From the NCBI GenBank assembly GCA_018223035.1, contig JAAEZD010000007.1:1-64000 (forward strand): a DNA stretch of 64,000 nt. The letters are read 5' to 3'. The stretch is from Heliomarina sp018223035. GTDB taxonomy: Bacteria > Pseudomonadota > Alphaproteobacteria > Rhodobacterales > Rhodobacteraceae. Below the pieces are notes generated by a model. The model saw only the letters and a program-made list of their open reading frames with translations, had not been told where the DNA came from and ran no database searches. Positions 18,866-27,248 of the stretch are shown piece by piece (positions within the stretch are counted from its first letter, which is position 1; every line of letters begins with the position of its first letter). The position numbers and the translations under genes are program-made.

Positions 18866-19897
18866 ATGAATTCCATATTTAGTCGTACAACAGCGGTTGC
18901 CGCACTTTTGATGGCGGGCAGCGTCTCAGCAAGTGCCGAAACGGTCCTTCGGTTTTCCGATTACGGACCGAACCGGGGAACGCGCGCCGAAGCGCTCGAG
19001 TGGTTTGCCGCCGAATTGGACAAACGCACGGATGGTGACCTCAAGATAGAGTTCTTCTGGGGTGGTTCCCTGCTTGGCGGGCGCGATACGCTCTCTGGGG
19101 TCGGGGATGGTGTGGCCGACTTGGGCACGATCATCGGCTTCTTCACACCCAAGGAATTGCAGCTTTACAACATCGGTGACCTGCCGGTCGAAAACAGCGA
19201 TATGTGGGTCGGTCTCAATGCCATGTACGACCTCTCAAACAGCGAGATGATTGCCGAGGAGTTCAGTAAGGCAGGCGTCAAGTATGTCACCAATTATACG
19301 ACAGGGCCGGTACAGCTTATCTGTCGCTCCGAGGTCAACACGCTGGACGATCTGAACGGTCTCAAGATCCGGGCGTCAGGACCGTATGGCGATACGCTTG
19401 AACGGCTGGGAGCGGAAATTGTCCGCATGAGCCAGGCAGATGTGTATCAGGCGCTGGATTCCGGTCTGCTCGACTGTAACCAGAACTATTACTACGCCAT
19501 GCAGGCCTATCGGCAGTACGAGGTCGCGCCTTACGTGCTGGCAATGGACTGGGGCCAGAACATGTCCTTTGGCATCGCGATCAACGAAATGACCTATTCG
19601 GGTTTTTCGGATGAGAACAAAGAGGTTTTTGACAAGCTCTCGCGTGACTTCATCGATCACCTCGCCGAACAGATGGAGCAGACCGACGAAGAGGCGCTGG
19701 CGTCGATGGTGTCAGGGGGCGAGGGTGCGGGCATTACCGTCGCCGAGCTTTCGGAAGAAGATCGAGACCGGCTGAACGAGGCCAGCGCGCAATCCATCGA
19801 CGACTGGACCGCTCGCGTCAGCGAGAATGGCGGCGACGGTGAGGCTCTCTTGGCGGAATACCAAAAGCTGATAGAAGACTATAAAGCCAAGCAGTAG
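18866..19897 (+). CDS. TRAP transporter substrate-binding protein (DctP family)
   Basis: A 343-residue periplasmic protein with a clear signal peptide (cleavage after SVSASA, about residue 24) and a strong ribosome site, GGGAGGAG, before ATG 18866. The DctP fold is shown by the start TVLRFSDYGPNRGT, the LNGLKIRASGPYGDTLERLGAE block whose Arg normally clamps the ligand carboxylate, and QALDSGLLDCNQNYYYAM. It binds the solute for the DctQ/DctM membrane proteins encoded next. The ligand is unknown; gene context suggests the substrate of the M29-like enzyme. Confidence 0.9.
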   Translation: MNSIFSRTTAVAALLMAGSVSASAETVLRFSDYGPNRGTRAEALEWFAAELDKRTDGDLKIEFFWGGSLLGGRDTLSGVGDGVADLGTIIGFFTPKELQLYNIGDLPVENSDMWVGLNAMYDLSNSEMIAEEFSKAGVKYVTNYTTGPVQLICRSEVNTLDDLNGLKIRASGPYGDTLERLGAEIVRMSQADVYQALDSGLLDCNQNYYYAMQAYRQYEVAPYVLAMDWGQNMSFGIAINEMTYSGFSDENKEVFDKLSRDFIDHLAEQMEQTDEEALASMVSGGEGAGITVAELSEEDRDRLNEASAQSIDDWTARVSENGGDGEALLAEYQKLIEDYKAKQ

Positions 19898-19910
19898 GTG
19901 AGACTAATTG

Positions 19911-20411
19911 GTGTCCCAACCAGAGAACGAGCTTGCCCCCGTTTCGCCGACACGTGCGGAGCGGGCATTGGGCCAGATAGCCGTCGTCGGGCTTTTCCTG
20001 ATGGCGGCGCTGATTACGCTCAATGTGATCAGCCGATGGATCGGTAGGGCAATCATCCCCGACGATATCCAGCTTGTTAAAGAGCTGATGGTGGTGGTTA
20101 TTCTGCTGCCGCTGGGTGTGGTGACCGCAACGCGCAATCACATCAGCGTCGACCTCTTTACCGAGTGGATGGCAAAACGCGGCCGCCACCGGCTTGCCGT
20201 TCTGGAACAGTTTGTCGGGATAGCTTTCGTTTCGCTGGTGTCCTATGCGGCTTATCGCGATGCGCTGGGGGCCTGGGAAAGCCAGGACTATTACTCCGGT
20301 GTCCTGAACATTCCCATGTGGCTTGGCCATTTCGTGTTTCTCTTCGGCATGGCGGTGTTTCTGATCCGACTTCTCGTAATGTTCATTATCGATCTGCGCC
20401 GCAGTTTCTGA
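19911..20411 (+). CDS. TRAP transporter small membrane subunit (DctQ family)
   Basis: A 166-residue protein with four transmembrane helices, the DctQ pattern, including ALITLNVISRWIGRAIIPDDIQLVKELM. The start is most likely GTG 19911, preceded by TAGGTGAG; a TTG at 19908 is in the same frame. It lies 13 bases after the binding-protein gene with no hairpin in between, and just before the large subunit, forming a complete TRAP importer. Confidence 0.88.
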   Translation: MSQPENELAPVSPTRAERALGQIAVVGLFLMAALITLNVISRWIGRAIIPDDIQLVKELMVVVILLPLGVVTATRNHISVDLFTEWMAKRGRHRLAVLEQFVGIAFVSLVSYAAYRDALGAWESQDYYSGVLNIPMWLGHFVFLFGMAVFLIRLLVMFIIDLRRSF

Positions 20412-20423
20412 CCGGAGGCCTCA

Positions 20424-21767
20424 ATGGAACCGACATTACTCGCCGGCTGCGTCGTGGCTGCCGTTCTGATCCTGCTCGCCCTGCGGGTGCCTATCGCCTA
20501 TGCCATTGGCGCCTGCGCTGTTGCCGGGTTGCTGTTGTTCTTTTCCTGGCGGCCGGGCGGCGATCTGAATTTGTTGGGCGGCATGCGTCCGGCCCTGCGA
20601 CTGATCGGTTCGAATACATTTGCCTTCGTGCACAATTATCCGCTCAGCATGATCCCGTTGTTCATCGGCTTGGGCCATGTCGCTTATCATGCCGAGATCA
20701 CGACCGACCTCTACCGGTCGCTGCGCATCCTGTTGCGGAAGCTTCCGGGCGGGCTTGCGATGGCCTCAGTCTCGGGATGTGCCGGTTTCTCGGCCATCAC
20801 CGGGTCAAGCGTCGCCTGTGCCGCTGCGATGGGGCGGATCGCGGTGCCCGAAATGCTGCAATACGGCTACCATCCAAGGCTCGCGGCAGGGTCGGTCGCC
20901 GCTGGCGGTACACTCGGTTCGCTGATCCCGCCAAGCCTGCTTTTCGTGATCTATGCGATCTTTACCGAACAGTCCGTGAACGGGTTGTTCCTTGCGGGTG
21001 TCATTCCCGGTCTCCTGTCGTTGGTCGGCTTTCTACTGACGATCTTGATCTGGTGTATGCTTAAGCCGCAGCATGCACCGCGGCAGCAGTTCGACGAGGT
21101 GGTTGACCGCGCGGCTGCGATCCGCGGGCTTTGGCCTGCCTGCGTTCTATTCCTGATCGTGGTCGGCGGCATCTACTGGGGCATATTCACCCCGACCGAA
21201 GCCGCGGCTGTCAGCCTTGTGGTGGCAATTCTGATCGGCCTTGCGCGCAGAAAGCTGAACTGGAGCGCGCTGATCGACTCGGGGTCCGAAACGGTCCGCC
21301 AGACAGCAATGATCTTCATGGTGGCACTTGCGGCCAAGCTGTTCACGGCATTCATTTCGTTGACCCGCATTACTCCGCTAGCACTCGACTGGCTCGAGAG
21401 CCTCGACCCGCCGTTTTATCTCGTGATGATCGCCATTGTGGTTTTTTATCTCGTGATCGGCATGTTTCTCGATTCAATCGGCATCCTCGTTCTGACGCTG
21501 CCTTTCACGGTGCCGATCATGTCGAACTACGGGGTCGATTTGATCTGGTTCGGCGTGATTGTCATCAAGCTGCTCGAGATCGGCCTGATCACACCGCCCA
21601 TCGGGCTGAACATCTTTGTCATCAAGAGCGTGACGCCACGATCTGTCACCCTGTCCGAAGTCTTCAAGGGCGCGGCGGCCTTCCTGACGCTTGACCTGCT
21701 GGTGCTGATCCTCTTGCTCTTGGTGCCCGCCCTGTCGCTCTGGTTACCGCAATCGGCATTTGGGTAG
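20424..21767 (+). CDS. TRAP transporter large membrane subunit (DctM family)
   Basis: A 447-residue, roughly twelve-helix permease with family blocks SGCAGFSAITGSSVACAAAM, GTLGSLIPPSLLFVIYAIFT and GIFTPTEAAAVSL, plus the C-terminal LLEIGLITPPIGLNIFVIKS. It is the sodium-coupled translocation subunit of the importer. GGAGG precedes ATG 20424. It is the last gene of the GntR-linked plus-strand cluster. Confidence 0.92.
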   Translation: MEPTLLAGCVVAAVLILLALRVPIAYAIGACAVAGLLLFFSWRPGGDLNLLGGMRPALRLIGSNTFAFVHNYPLSMIPLFIGLGHVAYHAEITTDLYRSLRILLRKLPGGLAMASVSGCAGFSAITGSSVACAAAMGRIAVPEMLQYGYHPRLAAGSVAAGGTLGSLIPPSLLFVIYAIFTEQSVNGLFLAGVIPGLLSLVGFLLTILIWCMLKPQHAPRQQFDEVVDRAAAIRGLWPACVLFLIVVGGIYWGIFTPTEAAAVSLVVAILIGLARRKLNWSALIDSGSETVRQTAMIFMVALAAKLFTAFISLTRITPLALDWLESLDPPFYLVMIAIVVFYLVIGMFLDSIGILVLTLPFTVPIMSNYGVDLIWFGVIVIKLLEIGLITPPIGLNIFVIKSVTPRSVTLSEVFKGAAAFLTLDLLVLILLLLVPALSLWLPQSAFG

Positions 21768-21842
21768 GGCAACGTTCGGGTGATTTGATGAAGTTTCAGG
21801 ACTGGCGGGAAATACCGCCGGTTCGTCCATGGAAGATGTATT

Positions 21843-23246
21843 TCAGTCGGTGCTACTGGCAGTAAGCCGTTGCCGCGAGGTAAAGCTGATCAACCGTTGG
21901 TCCGGATCCCATTCAACCGCCGCGTCGTTGATTTCCACATGGCCAGACAGATCGCTTGATACGTCTACGTTGGAATAATCCCGCTCCAGCGGGTTTATCG
22001 TATAAGGCATGAAACACGACGGATCCGTCGAAAGATAATCTCTCTCGTAATAAATGTTGGTGCGTTGGATCTTCAGCGGTTCCGGCCCCGCCTTTTCGAT
22101 TGTCGAGCGCAGATCTTTCCAAACATTGTCGCATGTTTTCCAGTCATGAAGCACGAACGCGGAATTGGCGGTAAACAGGAATGCCAGCACGATCGTGATC
22201 GAATTCCGTACAGCCGAAGAAGGAACAAGCCATTTCAGCATCAAGGCTATGAGATAGATGGCGGGAATGATCAGCAGATAGGCCGAGCGCAACGGCAGTT
22301 GCTGGACGATGATCATGACAGCGAACATGCCCACGAAAAGAAACCCGAGGTACAGCGCAGCAAGGCGGCCGGTTGGCGTGATGAGATTATCGGCGCTTGG
22401 TCGCCTGCGGATATAGGCATAGATCGCGGCAGCGAAGGCGCAGATGGCGATGATGCCCGAAACATAGGAATAGGGTGTCGGCACGAACAGCGCGAGGATC
22501 ATCTTGGCCAGTTTCTTTGCTGGAAACCCAAGCGTGCCGCCCATCGACCCGTCGCCCGGCAACTCGACCCCGGCGACAAAGCGCAAGGAAAGCGCAAGCA
22601 TCGCGAGCGCGATTCCGGCAAGGACATAGGCAAAGCGGATCGGGCGGCGTGAAAGTAGGTCGTCGACAAATATCGCCGCCGCGATGGCAAGCGGCGCAAC
22701 AAGGTAGAGCTCCTTGAAGAACGGCGCACCGGCAGCGAGAACGATTGCAAGCCAGATGTGTTGTCTCGTGAAAAGGATGCAGCCGGCGGCAATGGCCAGA
22801 ATGGCGCCGAGAATGTCCTGATAGCGGGCAATGGCAACCAGTATGTCAGCGGCTATCGGATGAACAAAGATCAGGCTTGCGAAGACCGGCCAGGGCATTT
22901 CGGGTACAAGGCGCATCAAAAGTTTCGTGCCCAGCAGAACGAACAGGCAGTGCATCACGAAGCCGAAAACGAAAATCGGAGTGAGCCCCCAGGTTTCTCG
23001 CACACTGCCGGCCACCCAGTAGAAGACGTTGGAAAGGGGCCGCCAATAGGGGCCCGCAAGGAATTCGGGCGTTGTGGCGAGTATCTTTGCAGAGAGCAGC
23101 GATTTCAGATCGGACAATTCCTCGCGCACACCGAGAAGAGAAAGAGTATCAGCGCCCGTCGTCGAAAAATTCCATATCTGGATATAAACAATGAAGGCAG
23201 CTGCGGAAACGGCGAATAATACGGCAATGTCGAGACGCAGGCGCAT
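21843..23246 (-). CDS. Multi-pass membrane protein, possibly GT-C type
   Basis: A 467-residue protein with about ten to eleven transmembrane helices and a soluble C-terminal part of about 100 residues. The long first loop contains GPYWRPLSNVFYWVAGS, reminiscent of the first periplasmic loop of GT-C glycosyltransferases of the PMT/TMTC type, but the expected acidic pair there is weak (ADTLSLLGVREELSD lies earlier). Its function cannot be assigned. It stands alone between two TRAP clusters, convergent with the first. Confidence 0.55.
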   Translation of the reverse strand: MRLRLDIAVLFAVSAAAFIVYIQIWNFSTTGADTLSLLGVREELSDLKSLLSAKILATTPEFLAGPYWRPLSNVFYWVAGSVRETWGLTPIFVFGFVMHCLFVLLGTKLLMRLVPEMPWPVFASLIFVHPIAADILVAIARYQDILGAILAIAAGCILFTRQHIWLAIVLAAGAPFFKELYLVAPLAIAAAIFVDDLLSRRPIRFAYVLAGIALAMLALSLRFVAGVELPGDGSMGGTLGFPAKKLAKMILALFVPTPYSYVSGIIAICAFAAAIYAYIRRRPSADNLITPTGRLAALYLGFLFVGMFAVMIIVQQLPLRSAYLLIIPAIYLIALMLKWLVPSSAVRNSITIVLAFLFTANSAFVLHDWKTCDNVWKDLRSTIEKAGPEPLKIQRTNIYYERDYLSTDPSCFMPYTINPLERDYSNVDVSSDLSGHVEINDAAVEWDPDQRLISFTSRQRLTASSTD

Positions 23247-23533
23247 GCTCTTACTCCATAATTCGATAAGTCACTTATTTGTCTAATTGGTTTCCGCTTT
23301 GCGGAAACAGGTCGTAAAATTGGTCTTGATATTAGTACTGAATTGTCATGAGCAGGCCGCAAGTCATTGTCTTGAAGGTGCTATTCGCTCTTACGTTGCA
23401 ATACGTAGCAGCTTGCCGCCCAGATTTCAGCATTTTTCGCCGGGCTCTCAAATGCCGACAGCGCAACTGCTCTTAAATTATGCCAATCCGCGCTCTCAAG
23501 CGGCGGGAAGGTGCCGGTCAAGGCAATGGATTC

Positions 23534-24817
23534 CTAGAAACCGCTGATCCGGGGCAGCCATGTCGACAGGGCAGGAAGGAAGGTAAGCATCATCAGGACG
23601 ATGAAATTGGCAAGGAAGAACGGCGGCATCTGTTTGATGAGGACCGAGGGTTTCAAGCCGACGGTCGAGGATACCACAAAGATCAGACTGCCAACCGGGG
23701 GCGTAATCAGCCCAAGCGTCAGGTTGACGATGACCACGATGGCAAACTGGTCCGGTGCGATGCCAAGCGCATGGCTGATAGGTGCAAGGATCGGGACAAG
23801 GATCATCACGCCGGGCAGAGGGTCCATGAACAGGCCAAAGGCTAGAAGTAATACGTTGACCGCCAGCAGAAATGCCAGCGGGGCCAGATCCCAGCTGATG
23901 ATCGTCTCGGCAAGGAATTGTGGAATACCCTCGATGATCAGAACCCAGGCAAAGGCACGGGCCGCGCCAAGGATCAGGAGAACGGCACAGCTTACAAGCG
24001 CGGCACGCAGTATGATTGCGGGCAGATCGCGAAGCCGGAGCGACCGGTAGATCACCATCCCGCAGAAAAGGGCATAGAACACTGCGATCACCGAGGCTTC
24101 GGTAGGGGTGAAGATACCGCCACGGATTCCGCCGATGATCAAAACGATCAATCCAATCGCCGGCATGGCGATAATGCTTGTTTTAACCATCTCGCGGCCC
24201 GACGGGCGCGGGGCGACGCTTCGGTAGTCGCGCTTGCGGCTGACGTACCAGTTCGCCGCAAGGTTCCCGATGGCAAGCAGCAGCCCCGGGATGACGCCCG
24301 CCATGAACAACGAACCGACCGAGACTTCTTCGTCCTGCAGCGCGTAGATGATCATCACGATTGACGGCGGAATGATCGGCCCGATGACCGCGCTCGAAAT
24401 GGTCAGGGCACCGGCGTAGGATTTGTCATAGCCGCCCTTTTCCATCATCCGGACCATCATCGCGCCCGGACCGGCCGCATCGGCAAGGGCCGAACCGGAA
24501 ATCCCGGCGAACATGGTCGAGGAGATTACGTTGGCATAGCCAAGCCCGCCTCGAAGGTGGCCGACAAACTGCGATGCAAACCGCAGAAGTGTCGCAGTGA
24601 TCGCGCCGCCGGTCATGATTTCGGCGGCGAGGATAAAGAACGGCACGGCAAGCAGCGGAAAGCTGTCGAGCCCGGCGAACATCTCTTTGACCACGACGAT
24701 GTTCGGGTAGCTGCTGCCAAGGCTCAGGGCCAGAAAGACGGAAATAGCCATCGCAAAGGCGACAGGAACGCCCAGCACCATGAGGCCGAACAGGGCGATA
24801 AATAGGATCTCAACCAT
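23534..24817 (-). CDS. TRAP transporter large membrane subunit (DctM family), second system
   Basis: A 427-residue permease with DctM blocks SSTMFAGISGSALADAAGPG, ISSAVIGPIIPPSIVMIIYA, GGIFTPTEASVIAVFYAL, and NLTLGLITPPVGSLIFVVSS near the end. The start at 24817 is chosen because the mature N-terminal helix begins at MVEILFIALFG; this start overlaps the small-subunit gene by eight bases, so the two are translationally coupled. It is last in a dctPQM-type minus-strand operon. Confidence 0.92.
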   Translation of the reverse strand: MVEILFIALFGLMVLGVPVAFAMAISVFLALSLGSSYPNIVVVKEMFAGLDSFPLLAVPFFILAAEIMTGGAITATLLRFASQFVGHLRGGLGYANVISSTMFAGISGSALADAAGPGAMMVRMMEKGGYDKSYAGALTISSAVIGPIIPPSIVMIIYALQDEEVSVGSLFMAGVIPGLLLAIGNLAANWYVSRKRDYRSVAPRPSGREMVKTSIIAMPAIGLIVLIIGGIRGGIFTPTEASVIAVFYALFCGMVIYRSLRLRDLPAIILRAALVSCAVLLILGAARAFAWVLIIEGIPQFLAETIISWDLAPLAFLLAVNVLLLAFGLFMDPLPGVMILVPILAPISHALGIAPDQFAIVVIVNLTLGLITPPVGSLIFVVSSTVGLKPSVLIKQMPPFFLANFIVLMMLTFLPALSTWLPRISGF

Positions 24818-25328
24818 TGGCGGCCCCCGGCTGCGCATCCGCGGTCCCGTCAAGGCCGCGATAGGTGCCAGCCGTGACAAAGGCCCGTGCCATCAGCAGG
24901 AGATGCACGATCATGAGGGCAAAGCCGACGGGCATCGCGGCATAGATGTATTGAAATGACAACCGCAGCGCCGGTGTCTTCTGGTATTGGCTCCGCTGCA
25001 TGTATTCCCAGCCGACCTGTACCATGTAGGCGAAAAAGACTAGCAGGATCAAAAGGATTACGCTGCGCAGGATCATCCGCTTGCGGGAGCTTACCAGATC
25101 CTGAAGGTTTGAGATCGCGACATGACCGCCAGTGCGCAGGGCCAGCCCGGCGCCAAGGAACGTCATCCAGATCATCAGGTAGCGGGCGGCTTCGTCGGAC
25201 CATGAAAGCGAATGGTTCGTGGTGTAGCGCAGGGCGATATTCGCGCCGACGATCAGCGCCATCGCGGCAAGGCAACCTATGACCACGGCGGCATTCACCG
25301 CCACGAAAACACGTTCAGCTCTATGCAT
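24810..25328 (-). CDS. TRAP transporter small membrane subunit (DctQ family), second system
   Basis: A 172-residue, four-helix DctQ protein with the characteristic WSDEAARYLMIWMTFLGAGL segment and a basic loop SSRKRM. It forms the membrane complex with the DctM protein whose gene overlaps its 3' end. It is separated from the binding-protein gene by 63 bases that hold a strong hairpin. Confidence 0.9.
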   Translation of the reverse strand: MHRAERVFVAVNAAVVIGCLAAMALIVGANIALRYTTNHSLSWSDEAARYLMIWMTFLGAGLALRTGGHVAISNLQDLVSSRKRMILRSVILLILLVFFAYMVQVGWEYMQRSQYQKTPALRLSFQYIYAAMPVGFALMIVHLLLMARAFVTAGTYRGLDGTADAQPGAANG

Positions 25329-25348
25329 GATCCCTCTCGTGAAAAAGA

Positions 25349-25375
25349 CGGACCGGCGTCGGGAACGCCGGTCCG
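25349..25375 (-). terminator. Hairpin between binding-protein and membrane-subunit genes
   Basis: A perfect 11-bp stem (CGGACCGGCGT / ACGCCGGTCCG) with a five-base loop, followed on the minus strand by TCTTTTTC. It can act as a partial terminator or mRNA-stabilising element so that the binding protein is made in excess over the membrane subunits. Confidence 0.7.
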
Positions 25376-25391
25376 CTTCGGGACGTGTGGA

Positions 25392-26378
25392 TTACTCGGT
25401 AGCGGCGATGCTGTCGATCAGCTCCTGGCCGTACTGGTCGTAATACCCTTCATAGGCTTCCTCGACTGATGCGCGGAACGCAGCCTTTTCGTCGGCGGAA
25501 AGCTCATTCACTTCCATGCCACGCTCTTTCAGCGTTTCGACACCGCTCTGTTCGACATCGTCGACAAAAGCGCGCATGGCGACAACCGCTTCGGTGGCGC
25601 CTTTTTCAAACGCTGCCTTGTCCTCGTCGCTCAGACCTTCCCAGAAGGGCTTGGAGACGAGCAGCATCGCCGGCGAATAAACGTGACCGGAGAGCGTCAG
25701 ATACTTTTGCACTTCGTCCAGCTTGACGGAAACGATCACCGAAAGCGGGTTTTCCTGTCCGTCGATGGTTCCCTGCTGAAGCGAGCTGATCACTTCGGGC
25801 CATGCCATCGGGGTCGGGGCGGCACCAAGCGCGTTGAAAGCGGCGAGGTGGACGGGGTTTTCCATCGTGCGCAGCTTCATGCCCGCGACGTCTTCGGGAG
25901 TGTGGATCGCGTTGCGGTTATTGGTGATGTGGCGGAACCCCTGTTCGCCCCATGCCAGCGCAACCAGTCCTGCATCGTCGAATTTCGACAGGATGTCCTG
26001 CCCGATCGGTCCGTCCAGAACGCGGCGCGCATGGCCGAGATCGCGGAACAGGAAGGGAATGTCGGTCACGCCGGTTTCGGGCACAAAGTTCGACAGGGTG
26101 CCAGTGGAAACGATCGTTGCCTCGACCGTACCGATCTGAAGGCCTTCGACCACTTCACGTTCGCCACCCAGACCCGAGGAGGGAAAGTGGCGGAATGCGA
26201 ATTTGCCATCGGTTTCGGCTTCGACGACTTCCTGCCATTTCTGGGCCGCGACGCCGTAATGCGATGTGGGTGCCAGGGCATAGCCGATCTTGACCTCGGT
26301 CTGCGCAAACGCAGCCGTGCCCGCGAAGCCAGCGAAGGCGGCTGTCAGGGCGATGGTCCGAATTTTGAAGAAACTCAT
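25392..26378 (-). CDS. TRAP transporter substrate-binding protein (DctP family), second system
   Basis: A 328-residue periplasmic protein with a signal peptide ending at AFAQ (about residue 26). Family blocks are KIGYALAPTSHYGVAAQKW, DIPFLFRDLGHARRVLDG, GMKLRTMENPVHLAAFNALG with the ligand-binding Arg, and EVISSLQQGTIDGQENPLS. The start is set at 26378 because the signal peptide begins there and GGAGGAG lies just before it; an in-frame start 14 codons upstream is less likely. The ligand is unknown and no catabolic gene adjoins this operon. Confidence 0.92.
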   Translation of the reverse strand: MSFFKIRTIALTAAFAGFAGTAAFAQTEVKIGYALAPTSHYGVAAQKWQEVVEAETDGKFAFRHFPSSGLGGEREVVEGLQIGTVEATIVSTGTLSNFVPETGVTDIPFLFRDLGHARRVLDGPIGQDILSKFDDAGLVALAWGEQGFRHITNNRNAIHTPEDVAGMKLRTMENPVHLAAFNALGAAPTPMAWPEVISSLQQGTIDGQENPLSVIVSVKLDEVQKYLTLSGHVYSPAMLLVSKPFWEGLSDEDKAAFEKGATEAVVAMRAFVDDVEQSGVETLKERGMEVNELSADEKAAFRASVEEAYEGYYDQYGQELIDSIAATE

Positions 26379-26737
26379 GTGTACTCCTCCGGTTAACACG
26401 TTGCCCTTATGTCCTACCATGCGGGGAGAACCAAGAGGCGATCACCGGTAATTTCAAGGGATCGATCAGTTCTGCGAGAGGCAGAAGAGACAGTGCAATC
26501 GGCCTCTCATGGGCTGGATTGGATTGGCACGCCGCACGCTTTCCGGTGTCATGCCAATCAATAAAACAACGCTTGCGCGAGCCGACTACAACGCGGGCGA
26601 CAACGCTTGGTACAACGCATGGTAAAGATCAGTCGCCCCGCATCCGGCAGGACGGCGAAAGGGGATGAGACCTCCTTGATGCCAGCGGATGCCAGAAACC
26701 GGTCGAGGACCGGTCAAGTGATCTTAGGAGTTCAATA
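26379..26737. other. Divergent intergenic region with repeated heptamer
   Basis: About 360 bases between two divergent genes. It should hold both promoters; the ACAACGC repeat cluster at 26566-26618 is the only structured element seen. No gene was found. Confidence 0.4.
26566..26618 (+). repeat. Four copies of heptamer ACAACGC
   Basis: ACAACGC occurs at 26566, 26588, 26600 and 26612, that is with spacings of 22, 12 and 12 bases, all in one orientation. Phased short repeats near one helical turn apart are typical of binding sites for a cooperatively acting regulator. The cluster lies 120 bases upstream of the small secreted-protein gene. Confidence 0.5.
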
Positions 26738-27094
26738 ATGTTCAAGGTTTTCACCTCGGGCGCGCTTTTCGTTTTGCTCGCCCAGACTTCTCTTGCGGCC
26801 CCGGCTATGTCCGACGCCGATGTGCTTGTCGATGACAGCGGCATGACCGTCTATACCTTCGACAAGGACACGAACGGCACCAGCAATTGCTACAACGGTT
26901 GCGCCGCTAGCTGGCCGCCGGTTATCGCCAAGGACGGGGCAGAAGTCAGTGGTGACTTTACCATCGTCAGCCGCCGCGATGGCTCAGCCCAGTGGGCCTA
27001 CAAGGGCATGCCGCTTTACACATGGGCAGGCGATGCCAATCCCGGCGACATAACCGGCGACGGCGTCGGCGGTGTCTGGCACGTGGTCAAGTGA
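26738..27094 (+). CDS. Small secreted protein with PF03640-type repeats
   Basis: A 118-residue protein with a signal peptide (FVLLAQTSLAAPA). The mature part carries two copies of the secreted repeat of unknown function: GMTVYTFDKD with NGTSNCYNGCAASWPPV, and GMPLYTWAGD with GDGVGGVWHVV. Two cysteines (NCYNGC) are present in the first copy. Related proteins occur as periplasmic or surface proteins of unknown role across proteobacteria. AGGAG precedes the ATG. It is likely monocistronic, ended by the terminator at 27101. Confidence 0.85.
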   Translation: MFKVFTSGALFVLLAQTSLAAPAMSDADVLVDDSGMTVYTFDKDTNGTSNCYNGCAASWPPVIAKDGAEVSGDFTIVSRRDGSAQWAYKGMPLYTWAGDANPGDITGDGVGGVWHVVK

Positions 27095-27100
27095 TTGACA

Positions 27101-27133
27101 GGGCGCGCCCATGTCGCGGCGCGCCCGCTTTTT
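27101..27133 (+). terminator. Rho-independent terminator
   Basis: A nine-base-pair stem (GGGCGCGCC / GGCGCGCCC) with an eight-base loop, followed by GCTTTTT, seven bases after the small secreted-protein gene. Confidence 0.88.
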
Positions 27134-27248
27134 CAGGCAAATGATTTTCATTAGGCAAAGTTTTTTTTGAACCAAAGGTCTGACCCAAACGACCGAGGAT
27201 TAGCGACGTCAGAAAGGCGTAGTGCAGCCTCGAAATGGAGATTTAGAG

